Of a stretch of DNA of 45,444 nucleotides, positions 33,439 to 42,667 are shown piece by piece (position 1 is the first letter of the stretch; each line of letters starts with the position of its first letter). This stretch comes from Bacteroidota bacterium (GTDB lineage: Bacteria; Bacteroidota; Bacteroidia; Chitinophagales; Chitinophagaceae), in the NCBI GenBank assembly GCA_030706635.1, contig JAUZOD010000033.1:1-45444 (forward strand). Reading direction: 5' to 3'. The notes beneath the pieces are model-generated. The model saw only the letters and a list, made by a program, of their open reading frames with translations. It was not told the DNA's origin and searched no databases. The position numbers were made by a program, and so were the translations under genes.

Positions 33439-36291
33439 ATGTCCAAACTAATCCGGAAAATATCATTTTTACCCCTCCTGTTTATAGGGATCCCTTCCCT
33501 GCTTCAGGCCCAGATAACCGTCAGGGATGCAGCTGAGATCAGTTACAAGTCCGAATTACTGGTTGGCGAGTTCGCAGACTTGCTGAATATCATTTCCAAT
33601 CGCGGCACCGATCTGAAAGAAACGAAGGACATCATTTACAATAGTCATTCCGGAGAAGAGAACAGGATATTCAGCAATGCCCATGTGCTTATTGAAAGTG
33701 ATATCAACCCGGCCGTGCATTCCACCTCGAGTGCTCATGAAGTGACGATTGATCAATATCTGACCGACCTGGATCTGCTCTATAATAAAAGTGATACCCC
33801 TTCCATTCGAATGGACGATATCCGGGTATCCAATATTAAGAAAGCAGATTACCTCTATGTGAAGGTTTATTACCATTCCCTTTTCTGCAATAAGCCGCAA
33901 AAGGCTGATAACAGTTATATTAGCAATAACCGGGTAGCGGAAATAAAAGTGGACAAAGACAAGGACAAATGGGCGGTACATATCGTCCACATCGGATTTT
34001 TCGTTCCCGCCGATACATTAAATCATGCGCATGATTCCAGTGATGTGGACCTGATTAGTGAATCAACGGCTTCGGGGATAATTAACGGTTTCCTGGCCAA
34101 ATCAAGCGCTTCCAAACAAGCCGACTTCATGGAAGAATTAAAGGCGCGTGAACGGGCTAAACAAATAGAGGAATATAAAAAACAACAGGAGAGCTATAAT
34201 AAGCTGCTGGAGCGAGGTGACCGGGCGCTGGCCGCCAATGATTATACCACTGCCCTGAATGCTTTTGCAGACGCAGCAACCATCAATCCCTATGAAATAT
34301 ATCCAAAAAGTAAAATACGCCAGATAAGGCAGCTTGCGGAGCAGGTAAAACTGAGTTCAGATGAACTTTATGCCCAGAATGTAACCAAGGCCCAAATCGC
34401 TGAAAAAGCCAGGAAGTACGAAGAAGCCAAAGAATTTTATACTCAGGCCCTGGCAGAAAAACCCCAGGGTTCGGCGGCAATTGAACAAAGTATCCGGGTG
34501 CTGACGGTTAAGATAAGATTGCTTACGGAACCGGCGGAAAAATATGACGCGGGGCTTTACAAAGAAGCGATTAAAGACTATGACCAGGCGATCAGGAAAT
34601 ACAAAAATAATTCTGACTTTTATTTGGGCCGCGGGAAATGCTATGATGCCCTGAGAGACGACAGCCATGCCCTGAAAGATTATGACCAGGCTTACGATCT
34701 GGACAACAACAACCTTTCTGCCATTAGGTTGCGTGCCGAATTATTTGCCCGCAAAGGCGACAATTTCAAAGCGCTGACCGATTATAAGATATATTCCACG
34801 ATTGATAAAACGGATACCGTCGTATTCCTTCGCATGAGCGAACTGCATATACTCACCGGCAATATAGCCAGCGCGCTCGAAGATCTGGACAGAGTAATTG
34901 ATATCGATCCGCGGAATTCCAGTGCCTACTACCGGAAAGGAGTGCTGCTGTACAGAGAGAACAATATAAAGGAAGCCTACGAGAATTTTACCTCCGCCAT
35001 CAAGTCCGTCGATCTGAATCCTGCGGCCTATTATCAGCGGGGTCTTTGCAATATCGCCGGGCACGCCGTCACAGATGCCGGTGAAGATTTTAATACGGCC
35101 AGAAAACAGGGATTGGATCCCGCTCTGGTTCAAAAAATCAATGATCTGGCCCTCGCATATTACCGGAAGAGTGGGGCGGCATTAAATGCCGGTCTCACGG
35201 ATTCAGCGCTGGCACTCGTTAACAATGCCATCATCATTAATCCGGATCAGGATGAATTCAGATATAGACGGGGGGAATGCTATTTTGTAAAGAAAGACTA
35301 CGAAAATGCCATCATTCAATATTCCGACGCCCTTAGCATAAATAACAGGAATTATGATGCATTGTTCAAACGGGGTCTGTCAAAATTTCATGTTCTGTCG
35401 TATAACGATGCTATTATTGACTGGGAGATGGCAGGCAAACTCAGGCCAAAAGAACCCATGACCTACAAACTGGTGGGTGATGCCTATTATATGCTTAACC
35501 GCTTTTCGATCGCCGGCACCTGGTACGAAAATAGCCTTCAGGTGTCAAAGCGTGATAAAATAACACTCGAAGCATCCATACTAGCCGACCTGTATAATAA
35601 CTACGGGAAATCTGCATTTGCAACCGGTGACTATCCGCATGCGCTGGAACTATTTAAGAATGCGATCCGCAATCGCAAATTATTTGCAGAAGCTTTTTAC
35701 AATCGCGGTAATACTTATCTCCAGCTGAACCAGCTGAATGATGCACAGGAAGACATCAGCACAGCCATAGATCTTCAGCATGACCATATCCAGTGGAATT
35801 ATACGCTTGGCCTGGTGCTGAGACAGCGGCAGGATTTTTATGGGGCTATCAGGCAATTCAGCACGGTAATAAAATATGACAGCCTGAACGAGTTGCCGCT
35901 GGCTTATTATAAGCGCGGCGAATGCAGATACCGACTTTCCGATTTCAGGGAAGCCCTGGGCGACTATACGAAAAGTTACAAACATTATGACGAAATACAA
36001 ACACCTCATTTTATCGATGAGTTGGGCGCAATCTATCTGCAGCTTGGAAAAACGGATAGTGCCCAGATATTTTTCGATAAAATGCTAAAACGGGACAGTA
36101 CCGATGCCGATGCATGGTATGGCATGGGTTGTGCCTATATACAGCAGAATCATAAAGACAATGCTCTGGTTTGTTTTGAAAAGGCTTTCCGATCAGGCTC
36201 CATCAAGTACAGCGTGATCAGGAAAGATCCCTTCGTCACGCCGGTTAAAGATGACAAACGCTTCAAGGCATTGGTAAAAAAATATTTATAA
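33439..36291 (+). CDS. Exported large tetratricopeptide-repeat protein, 950 aa
   Basis: Signal peptide (residues 1-24, ending L-L-Q-A-Q). A globular N-terminal domain (about 30-190) contains Q-Y-L-T-D-L-D-L-L-Y, A-D-Y-L-Y-V-K-V-Y-Y and D-K-W-A-V-H-I-V-H-I-G-F. A helical charged linker (about 225-260) follows, then many TPR units to the C-terminus, e.g. Y-L-G-R-G-K-C-Y-D-A-L, Y-Y-R-K-G-V-L-L-Y and F-Y-N-R-G-N-T-Y-L-Q-L-N. No enzymatic motif. It is the first gene of a three-gene rightward operon (gaps 22 and 3 bases). The N-domain resembles the C-terminal part of the next gene product. A periplasmic scaffold role is likely; function unknown. Confidence 0.85.
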   Translation: MSKLIRKISFLPLLFIGIPSLLQAQITVRDAAEISYKSELLVGEFADLLNIISNRGTDLKETKDIIYNSHSGEENRIFSNAHVLIESDINPAVHSTSSAHEVTIDQYLTDLDLLYNKSDTPSIRMDDIRVSNIKKADYLYVKVYYHSLFCNKPQKADNSYISNNRVAEIKVDKDKDKWAVHIVHIGFFVPADTLNHAHDSSDVDLISESTASGIINGFLAKSSASKQADFMEELKARERAKQIEEYKKQQESYNKLLERGDRALAANDYTTALNAFADAATINPYEIYPKSKIRQIRQLAEQVKLSSDELYAQNVTKAQIAEKARKYEEAKEFYTQALAEKPQGSAAIEQSIRVLTVKIRLLTEPAEKYDAGLYKEAIKDYDQAIRKYKNNSDFYLGRGKCYDALRDDSHALKDYDQAYDLDNNNLSAIRLRAELFARKGDNFKALTDYKIYSTIDKTDTVVFLRMSELHILTGNIASALEDLDRVIDIDPRNSSAYYRKGVLLYRENNIKEAYENFTSAIKSVDLNPAAYYQRGLCNIAGHAVTDAGEDFNTARKQGLDPALVQKINDLALAYYRKSGAALNAGLTDSALALVNNAIIINPDQDEFRYRRGECYFVKKDYENAIIQYSDALSINNRNYDALFKRGLSKFHVLSYNDAIIDWEMAGKLRPKEPMTYKLVGDAYYMLNRFSIAGTWYENSLQVSKRDKITLEASILADLYNNYGKSAFATGDYPHALELFKNAIRNRKLFAEAFYNRGNTYLQLNQLNDAQEDISTAIDLQHDHIQWNYTLGLVLRQRQDFYGAIRQFSTVIKYDSLNELPLAYYKRGECRYRLSDFREALGDYTKSYKHYDEIQTPHFIDELGAIYLQLGKTDSAQIFFDKMLKRDSTDADAWYGMGCAYIQQNHKDNALVCFEKAFRSGSIKYSVIRKDPFVTPVKDDKRFKALVKKYL

Positions 36292-36313
36292 CGATTATGA
36301 ACCTAATCTGTCT

Positions 36314-37522
36314 ATGAATAAAGTATCTGTTTATCTGCTAACGGTTATCTTTCTCTCATCCGCAGCTGCCCGCGCCCAGGATAGAATCTATTTCCCCAAC
36401 GAAATAAAAGACGGGAAAGTAACCGATATCACCGCAGATAAAATAAAGTTCAGGAACATGGAAAATCCTGGTTCCGTCTATTCGGTCTCGCGCAATAAAG
36501 TCTTACTGGTCTTCAACAACGCGGGTGAGTTCCTGGTTATCCCAAGTCTGGATGACGCAGGAAACAAATCATCGTCCATGATCCGTGAATTTCTTCAACC
36601 CCCAGTAAATACGGCACTCAACGACAAACTGGTCACTTTGCAAAATTTCGTGATCTATTGCCATATAGACCGGGAGGATGACAACAACGTATATTATACC
36701 TCCGGCAACCATAGAAAGACACATATAGAAAAGTCGTCGCTGGCCCTTATAATTTATAAAGACGGAAGGCATGTTTTGCTCACCGAAATCAGTCAGGCGG
36801 TTCCGGTGTTAAGCAAGGTACAGGATCAGATCAATCCGCCCATTGCCGAAGCCGCTGCTGTCAAGCAGGTGGCAACAGCGCCAAGCAACCAGCACAATAC
36901 GGCGGAACAGACGAGTCTCACGGCCGAACCCAAAATTGTTTCCAAAGAAACATCGTCAGCAACGGAAAAGCCTGTCGCATCCCCTGCTCCGAGAAAAGAC
37001 AACAATGCGGCGGAAGATCTGGAGGCCGTAAGTTTCCGGGACTATGAAAAGAAAGCTCTCCAGAAAACGGAGGACCTCAGCGCCTATCTAAAGATATTAT
37101 GCGACAAAAACACTAACTGGCAGGAGGCAGATAAAGCCATTGATCAGGCCGTTGCTTTATTTATAAACGAAGATGCAACAGTACAAACCTCCACAATAGG
37201 CAAAGAGGGAAAGACAAATTATAAGATCCGGGATTATCTCAAAAGACTAAAACTGATCAAATATGATAAGGTGCAAATAGAATGGACCAATATACAATAT
37301 GTGAGCAAACTCCGTAAAGGCATTGATGGTAATTATTACGGCATTATTTCATTTGAGCAGGTGTTTAAGGGTTATATCGAAAACAGCCTCATCTATAGTG
37401 ACAAAACACGGAAAAATGTTGAGGTGGTGCTTAAAGCTTACAACCGGAACAGCAATGGCAAAACCCAGATCAGCTGGGACGTTTTGTTATCAGACATCGG
37501 TGTGAGAGCAACCAAAGCATAA
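36314..37522 (+). CDS. Exported two-domain protein, 402 aa, of unknown function
   Basis: Signal peptide (ending A-A-R-A-Q, about residue 22). Residues 23-90 look like an SH3-like small beta domain (K-D-G-K-V-T-D-I-T-A-D-K-I-K-F-R). Then comes a beta region, a low-complexity linker rich in Pro, Ala, Ser and Thr (about 175-235), and a C-terminal domain with D-Y-L-K-R-L-K-L-I-K-Y, Q-I-E-W-T-N-I-Q-Y-V and I-S-W-D-V-L-L-S-D-I-G-V. The C-domain shares spacing and motifs with the N-domain of the preceding TPR protein. I do not recognise a named family. Confidence 0.8.
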   Translation: MNKVSVYLLTVIFLSSAAARAQDRIYFPNEIKDGKVTDITADKIKFRNMENPGSVYSVSRNKVLLVFNNAGEFLVIPSLDDAGNKSSSMIREFLQPPVNTALNDKLVTLQNFVIYCHIDREDDNNVYYTSGNHRKTHIEKSSLALIIYKDGRHVLLTEISQAVPVLSKVQDQINPPIAEAAAVKQVATAPSNQHNTAEQTSLTAEPKIVSKETSSATEKPVASPAPRKDNNAAEDLEAVSFRDYEKKALQKTEDLSAYLKILCDKNTNWQEADKAIDQAVALFINEDATVQTSTIGKEGKTNYKIRDYLKRLKLIKYDKVQIEWTNIQYVSKLRKGIDGNYYGIISFEQVFKGYIENSLIYSDKTRKNVEVVLKAYNRNSNGKTQISWDVLLSDIGVRATKA

Positions 37523-37525
37523 GGC

Positions 37526-38377
37526 ATGCGGAGACTATTATTAGGCTGCCTTCTTTTTCACCTGATCTGCAGGCCGCTGTCAGCGCAGCAAATTTTAATG
37601 AATGATAACAGCGAAAGGAACTTTGCGCTGGAAGTGAAGCAGATGGACGAGTTTTTCGAGCGGTTCAATAATGACAAAAACACGCTCCTGCGCACCTATA
37701 TCCGCAAAAAATATCCAACCGTTCGCATTGACCGATTAACACTCCTTAAAAGTCTTTTTAATCAGGAAAACAAAAATTGGAATATAGCTGATCTAAATGC
37801 TTTCTACCGGAAAGTGAATGACAGTCTTCATCCTGTGTATCTTGACTTCAACCGGAGCGACTGGTATGCCTCGGTACTGTGCAGGTTTATCTACAAAGGG
37901 AAACCCATCAATCTGAGGATGACGCTGAATATCCGCCAATCGGGTAACGGTGGCCTGAGCTGGATTATTTCGGGAGCCTTTTCCCCAACCCTTCAGCATG
38001 AAGCGGGGGGTGTTTCAAAAGCGCCGGCGATAGCAAAGGGAAGGAAGTTTCTAAATCCCATCAGTCATGCAACCGATTTTATCGGCCTCTCCAAAGCGAT
38101 GTCGGACCCAAAAAACATCAACGATTACCTGGATTCATCCTTCTATCGCAAACCTTATTCCCTGGATTTCTTAAACAGCCTGAAACACAACGAGCTCAGA
38201 TTCGAATATGTTTTGCATATCACCTACTATTTCTTTCAGGTTAAAGATTGGGTATTTACCGTAAACCATTATCAGCGAAATTCCACCAATTCCGGATGGC
38301 TGATCAGCCGTTTGATGAAGGCCTCCGATGACGAAAAAAAAATCTACAAAACCAGGCTTTATCAGGATTCATTTTGA
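37526..38377 (+). CDS. Exported protein, 283 aa, of unknown function
   Basis: Signal peptide (ending L-S-A-Q). A helical section (about 30-90, Q-M-D-E-F-F-E-R-F-N-N-D-K) is followed by a beta-rich section with D-W-Y-A-S-V-L-C-R-F-I-Y-K-G-K and G-L-S-W-I-I-S-G-A-F, which fits an NTF2-like cone fold. The rest is a less clear mixed region. It starts 3 bases after the previous stop, so it is coupled. No catalytic residues stand out. Confidence 0.8.
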   Translation: MRRLLLGCLLFHLICRPLSAQQILMNDNSERNFALEVKQMDEFFERFNNDKNTLLRTYIRKKYPTVRIDRLTLLKSLFNQENKNWNIADLNAFYRKVNDSLHPVYLDFNRSDWYASVLCRFIYKGKPINLRMTLNIRQSGNGGLSWIISGAFSPTLQHEAGGVSKAPAIAKGRKFLNPISHATDFIGLSKAMSDPKNINDYLDSSFYRKPYSLDFLNSLKHNELRFEYVLHITYYFFQVKDWVFTVNHYQRNSTNSGWLISRLMKASDDEKKIYKTRLYQDSF

Positions 38378-38389
38378 ATGGGTCTGCAA

Positions 38390-38694
38390 CAAACAGCTGC
38401 TTAAGATCCAAACCCGATCTGAATTCCACCGGTGCGGCGAAAAATTTAGTTACCAATTCCCCGGTAAGCCCGGTTTCAAAATATTCAATATAAAACCCTT
38501 TCCTGCTTACCACAATCCCTTATTTATGCTGACAAGTCAGGCGGCGGATAGTGCCTTCGGAGATTCAATACCAGGTCGTTGCGGATCTGATTATGCCATC
38601 CCAGCGACTGTGTATAATTGATCCCATGATGAATGGTGCGCTGCATTTGTTCGCCACCAGCCAAGGGGCCGATAACCGGCAGATTTAATTGCGT
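38390..38694 (-). pseudogene. Decayed fragment resembling lipid A deacylase LpxR (DUF2219)
   Basis: On the minus strand 38524-38694 reads as a protein piece with I-G-P-L-A-G-G-E-Q-M-Q-R, I-H-H-G-I-N and L-G-W-H-N-Q-I-R-N-D-L-V-L-N, ending at an in-frame stop at 38524-38526. This resembles the G-P-x-A-x-G-E-x-x-Q...G-W-x-x-Q-I-x-N-E stretch of the LpxR outer-membrane lipid A 3'-O-deacylase family. A second piece in another frame (about 38410-38513, G-F-Y-I-E-Y-F-E-T-G-L-T-G) could be the following barrel strands. There is no start codon, and a stop and frame change interrupt it, so it is a remnant. It fills the otherwise empty 317-base gap. Confidence 0.5.
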
Positions 38695-39765
38695 TCACAA
38701 AACAGCAATTTCTCCTTTCCTGCCCAGAAATCTATAGTATTTCCCAATAGCAGTTAACAATTTTTTGTCCAAAAACCTGCTGGAGTCGGAGAAAGGCGAC
38801 AGCTCAATCAGTAACTCCGATTTTTGTTCATTACGTTTCCAGGTGCCGGCAATCTGACCGTTCTTTATGATGATGGGATTAAAAATTCCGTTGGCAGTCT
38901 GTATCTGCCTGCTGAAAGCGGAATCCAGCAGGTTCTTCCTGTTCTTGTAACCGATGAAATACTCGTCAAAAGCGGGCAGAAAGTAATTGTCCTTCAGACC
39001 CGATTCCGAAGCGGTCATCGACTTGGAAAACCAGTACGTATCCCCCTGCCATTGCACGGATATCAGTTCAGATTTTAGTATGGGAAGGACCAGCCTTATT
39101 TCGGCCAGCGGCAGACCTGACCACCAGGCAAAATCATCTATTGTGGCGGGTCCATGACCTCTAAAATATCTTACGGCCAGTTCTGATACGGCCTCCACCC
39201 TTTTGAGCGGTTCATATTCCGGAACGATCCAGTCGAGTAATCCATAAGCGAATTGTTTTCCCTTCCTTCCCGCACTGCAGATCAGCCCATCGAGCTCTGC
39301 ATCCATAAGCAGGAAACCGAGCCGGGTATCACTTGTTTTTATACCGGATTTCAAAAGGGACTCCTGAATTTCAAGCCTGGTCTTAGGTCCCGCAGTCGCC
39401 AGCACTTTTTCTATAATCTTGCTGCTACGCTTCAGAATCCCGGAATCAATCCCCAACGCGCGGTGATGGCCCCTTGAAAGCGCCTTTATCGTTGGTGCCG
39501 TCAGCTTCAGCATCCAGCGGATATCCTTTGGCGAAACAAAATGCCATGTTGGCCGCAGCACATGGGTACGCAGGATTTTCCCTTCATTAAAATCCTTTTC
39601 CACCCGTGTCTCCGTAACGCCCGTCAGCCTGCATCCAATGGCCCACTTCGCCATAGCATAATTCTGGGCCTGCATCGCGCCAAGCCAGGAAACTAATGCA
39701 TCCGGCCTACTGAACTGATGGGCCGACAGTTGCTGGTTAGCCAAACGATGATTCAGGATATCCAT
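38695..39765 (-). CDS. AlkZ-like winged-helix DNA glycosylase family protein
   Basis: A 356-aa protein of the HTH_42 (AlkZ/YcaQ) family. The family's catalytic Q-x-Q motif is present as M-Q-A-Q at residues 31-34. T-W-H-F-V-S near residue 93 and the tandem winged-helix architecture are also typical. AlkZ proteins remove alkylated bases or unhook interstrand DNA crosslinks. The QxQ form is that of the AlkZ type rather than the QxD form of YcaQ. No biosynthetic gene cluster flanks it, so it is probably a general repair enzyme. Confidence 0.85.
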   Translation of the reverse strand: MDILNHRLANQQLSAHQFSRPDALVSWLGAMQAQNYAMAKWAIGCRLTGVTETRVEKDFNEGKILRTHVLRPTWHFVSPKDIRWMLKLTAPTIKALSRGHHRALGIDSGILKRSSKIIEKVLATAGPKTRLEIQESLLKSGIKTSDTRLGFLLMDAELDGLICSAGRKGKQFAYGLLDWIVPEYEPLKRVEAVSELAVRYFRGHGPATIDDFAWWSGLPLAEIRLVLPILKSELISVQWQGDTYWFSKSMTASESGLKDNYFLPAFDEYFIGYKNRKNLLDSAFSRQIQTANGIFNPIIIKNGQIAGTWKRNEQKSELLIELSPFSDSSRFLDKKLLTAIGKYYRFLGRKGEIAVL

Positions 39766-39889
39766 ATCCGACCTGATTGTCTTGCGTATAAATTATTTTC
39801 GACGTTCGCATCCGGTGTGGATGACATTAGGATGCCTTCTTCGATCTCTAAAGAAACAACTTTCCCCGATAAAATATTATTTTTACTGC

Positions 39890-40189
39890 ATGGGAAATAT
39901 ACCCGAGTCGTTTAACAAAACTTTGTCGCTCAAGGATCCCCCGGAATATTTTTCCGTTTACCTCAGGGCACTCTGGTTTGACCGGAAGGGACAGTGGAGC
40001 AAGGCGCACGGGCTCGTTGATAGTCTGGATGGAATTGAAGCCGCCAGGGTTCATGCCTATCTCCACCGGAAAGAAGGCGATCAGTCAAACGCCAGCTACT
40101 GGTATCGCCGGGCGGGAACAAACAAATCCGACCTTAGTCTGGAAGAGGAATGGGAAATCCTGGTCAGTCGTTTTCTGGAACAAACGTGA
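39890..40189 (+). CDS. Small helical hypothetical protein, 99 aa
   Basis: The in-frame ATG at 39890 is preferred over 39782, because the upstream 36 residues read as unstructured basic sequence and overlap the presumed promoter region. The protein is helical with one TPR-like unit (Y-L-R-A-L-W-F-D-R-K-G-Q-W-S-K-A-H) and W-Y-R-R-A-G, features seen in small Bacteroidota proteins of unknown role. Transcribed divergently from the AlkZ-like gene. Confidence 0.65.
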   Translation: MGNIPESFNKTLSLKDPPEYFSVYLRALWFDRKGQWSKAHGLVDSLDGIEAARVHAYLHRKEGDQSNASYWYRRAGTNKSDLSLEEEWEILVSRFLEQT

Positions 40190-40222
40190 GGCAGATTTGG
40201 AATATTCACAAAAAATAAGGCC

Positions 40223-40684
40223 GTGGAAACGAAAAATACCGATCCGGCTTCTAACCGTGAACAGCGCGTTTCCCGCGTCCTGAATTCATCCCGTGAACTG
40301 GTATGGGAAGTCTGGACCAACCCCGATCATATTAAAAACTGGTGGGGACCGGAAGGATTCAGTAATACCATTGATAAGATGGAAATGAAGCCGGGTGGGA
40401 TCTGGGAATTGGTGATGCACGGACCGGATGGCCGGGACTACAAAAACAAAAGCATCTTCAGGGAGATTGTAAAACCGGAGCGCATTGTATTTGACCATCT
40501 TTCACCGAAATTTTTAGCCACGATAACCTTTTCTGCAGAAAGAAACAAAACGCGCCTTGACTGTCATATGCTTTTTGAATCAAAAGAACAATTTGAACAG
40601 GTGGTTAAAACGTTCAGGGCCGACGAGGGGTTGAAACAAAATGTTGTCAAACTGGAAAATTACCTGGCCAGTTTTAGAAAATAA
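40223..40684 (+). CDS. SRPBCC (AHSA1-like) domain protein
   Basis: A 153-aa protein with the START/AHSA1 fold: S-R-E-L-V-W-E-V-W-T-N-P-D-H-I-K-N-W-W-G-P at residues about 23-43, M-K-P-G-G-I-W, and the closing amphipathic helix. Cytosolic, hydrophobic-ligand-binding fold; activity unknown. The start is GTG; no in-frame ATG is available before the preceding stop at 40187. It follows the 99-aa gene by 33 bases. Confidence 0.88.
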   Translation: METKNTDPASNREQRVSRVLNSSRELVWEVWTNPDHIKNWWGPEGFSNTIDKMEMKPGGIWELVMHGPDGRDYKNKSIFREIVKPERIVFDHLSPKFLATITFSAERNKTRLDCHMLFESKEQFEQVVKTFRADEGLKQNVVKLENYLASFRK

Positions 40685-40728
40685 AAAATCCAGATGCAGC
40701 ATCCCTGTTCTCCGGCTTAAGAAACAAG

Positions 40729-40756
40729 AATCCCCCCGGCATATTCCAGGGGGATT
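40729..40756. terminator. Bidirectional terminator hairpin
   Basis: AATCCCCC (40729-40736) and GGGGGATT (40749-40756) are perfect 8-base inverted arms with a 12-base loop, located between two converging genes. It suits both strands, although T tracts are short. Confidence 0.65.
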
Positions 40757-40780
40757 TCGCAGTTGGGAATAATCCGAAAT

Positions 40781-41323
40781 TTATTTCTTCATTTTGAAAC
40801 CAACCATATCCAGTATGGTGCGGCTGGATTGCACAGACCTGTGTTCCGTCATTTTCCCCTGATCATTAAACGTAAACAGGTCAACGTCTTTCACTTTAAA
40901 GGATTTGCCCGTTGGTTTCACCCCGAGAAAGGGGTTTTTAAACGTCCCGGACCAGTCAGCAAATACGGCCACGTGATTGCCATCTCCGATGGCTAGAAAA
41001 TTTTCACCCTTATAGTCCGGGAAGGCTTTCATAAATTCCCTGACATTGGCTTTTATCGAATCAACCCCTTTAACGGGTTTCATTGATCCGTCGCCATAAT
41101 CAACAGCATCTGCCGTTACATCCTTAAATACTTCATCCAGTTTCCCGGGCGTGAAGGCCTGAACACTGGCCAGGGCGACGGCCTTATTTTTTTCCAGCAC
41201 GCTATCTTTCGCCGCCATGGCAGCAACAACGGAATCAGCAGCCGTATTGCTGGCAGCCGGGGTATTGTTATTACAGGACATCATCCATGGAACAAGGCCC
41301 ATAAAAAGAAGTAACTTTTTCAT
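40781..41323 (-). CDS. SnoaL-like (NTF2 fold) lipoprotein
   Basis: A 180-aa protein with a lipoprotein signal (lipobox W-M-M-S-C, Cys17), an Ala/Ser-rich linker, and a SnoaL-like domain from about residue 45 (D-G-S-M-K-P-V-K-G-V-D-S-I, G-D-G-N-H-V-A-V-F-A-D-W-S-G-T-F, D-V-D-L-F-T-F-N-D-Q-G-K-M). The fold fits small-molecule binding or isomerase-like enzymes; exported lipoprotein versions in Bacteroidota have no known function. Confidence 0.85.
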   Translation of the reverse strand: MKKLLLFMGLVPWMMSCNNNTPAASNTAADSVVAAMAAKDSVLEKNKAVALASVQAFTPGKLDEVFKDVTADAVDYGDGSMKPVKGVDSIKANVREFMKAFPDYKGENFLAIGDGNHVAVFADWSGTFKNPFLGVKPTGKSFKVKDVDLFTFNDQGKMTEHRSVQSSRTILDMVGFKMKK

Positions 41324-41418
41324 GATTTATAGTTTTAAGTTTTGGGATACCTAAAAGATAATTAAAATTGGAAGAATAGCCCCGGATCCGCGTAATATTC
41401 TTTGAAAATAGCATGCCC

Positions 41419-42639
41419 CTATTCATACCGCAACGCCTCGATCGGATCCAGCCGGGATGCTTTTTGCGCCGGATAGTAGCCAAAGAACACACCCGTAAAG
41501 GCACAAACAAGAAACGATAGCAAAATGGAAGACTCGGATATCAGCGTTGGCCAGGACAGGAAAATCGTCACCAGCCGGGAAGCCACAATACCCAACGCCA
41601 CACCGATCAAACCCCCGGTAATGCTGATCAAAATAGCTTCGATCAGAAATTGTAACAGAATATCAATACCCCTTGCCCCGATCGCCATACGCAGACCGAT
41701 TTCGCGAGTGCGTTCTGTAACGGAAACATACATGATATTCATAATACCAATGCCACCAATGACCAGCGAAATGCCCGCGATGGCCGTAAGCAAAACAGTC
41801 AGCAACTGGCTGGTTGAGCTAAATGTATTGATCAGCTCCCTCTGGGTTCGCACGGCAAAATCATCGATATCCGTTGGTTTTAACCGGTGAGAGACCCGTA
41901 GTATCTGGGATATCTCTGCCACGGCGGTATCGGTCATCTGTTCATTCAGGGCCGATACATATATGTTTTGAAAATAAACGGTTGACAATATTCTTTCCTG
42001 CACCGTTGTGTAGGGAGTAATGATGATGTCATCCTGGTCCTGCCCAAATGCATTTTCTCCTTTTTGGGCCAGCACCCCGATCACCCGGAAAGGAATTTTA
42101 TTGAAGCGGATGATCTTGCCGATGGGGCTTTCACCGCCGGTAAAAAGATTATTAACCACCGTCTGCCCCAGAAGACATACTTTGGCTGCCGCGGTAACGT
42201 CGGCATCCGTAAAGGCAACACCATCTTTCATGGTCCAGGCGCGGATATCGAGATACTCCGGACTAACGCCCTGGATGGTGGTTGGCCAGTTCAGCGCTCC
42301 ATTAATAGCCTGTCCTTTGGCGGAAGATGCAGGAGAAATAGCGCTGATGTACTGTGCCTGTTTCTGTATCGCTTTTACATCTTCAATTTTTAAGGTCTGC
42401 ACGCTGCCGGCATTCAGCCTCGCTCCGGCAACTACATTGCTGTTCGGACGAATAGTGATCATATTGGAACCCATACTCGAAAGCTGATCCTGAATACTTT
42501 TTTTTGAACCCTGTCCGATGGCCACCATAGCGATTACAGCACCGACCCCTATGATGATCCCCAGCATGGTAAGAAAAGCCCTGAGCTTATTCCGCTGCAG
42601 CGCTTTGAAAGCAATCCGGACCAGATTTATAACATTCAT
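41419..42639 (-). CDS. MacB-like ABC transporter permease (FtsX fold)
   Basis: A 406-aa permease. An N-terminal transmembrane helix (about 21-43, L-T-M-L-G-I-I-I-G-V-G-A-V-I) is followed by a large periplasmic MacB_PCD domain and three C-terminal helices (about 275-300, 330-355, 367-390), the MacB/FtsX topology. It lacks the fused ATPase of Escherichia coli MacB; the ATPase is the preceding gene (28-base gap). With the MacA-like adaptor and TolC-like channel it forms a tripartite exporter, probably for a small amphipathic compound, toxin or lipoprotein-like substrate. Confidence 0.9.
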   Translation of the reverse strand: MNVINLVRIAFKALQRNKLRAFLTMLGIIIGVGAVIAMVAIGQGSKKSIQDQLSSMGSNMITIRPNSNVVAGARLNAGSVQTLKIEDVKAIQKQAQYISAISPASSAKGQAINGALNWPTTIQGVSPEYLDIRAWTMKDGVAFTDADVTAAAKVCLLGQTVVNNLFTGGESPIGKIIRFNKIPFRVIGVLAQKGENAFGQDQDDIIITPYTTVQERILSTVYFQNIYVSALNEQMTDTAVAEISQILRVSHRLKPTDIDDFAVRTQRELINTFSSTSQLLTVLLTAIAGISLVIGGIGIMNIMYVSVTERTREIGLRMAIGARGIDILLQFLIEAILISITGGLIGVALGIVASRLVTIFLSWPTLISESSILLSFLVCAFTGVFFGYYPAQKASRLDPIEALRYE

Positions 42640-42667
42640 ATTTTTATTTTACTTCCTTACTCCACCG

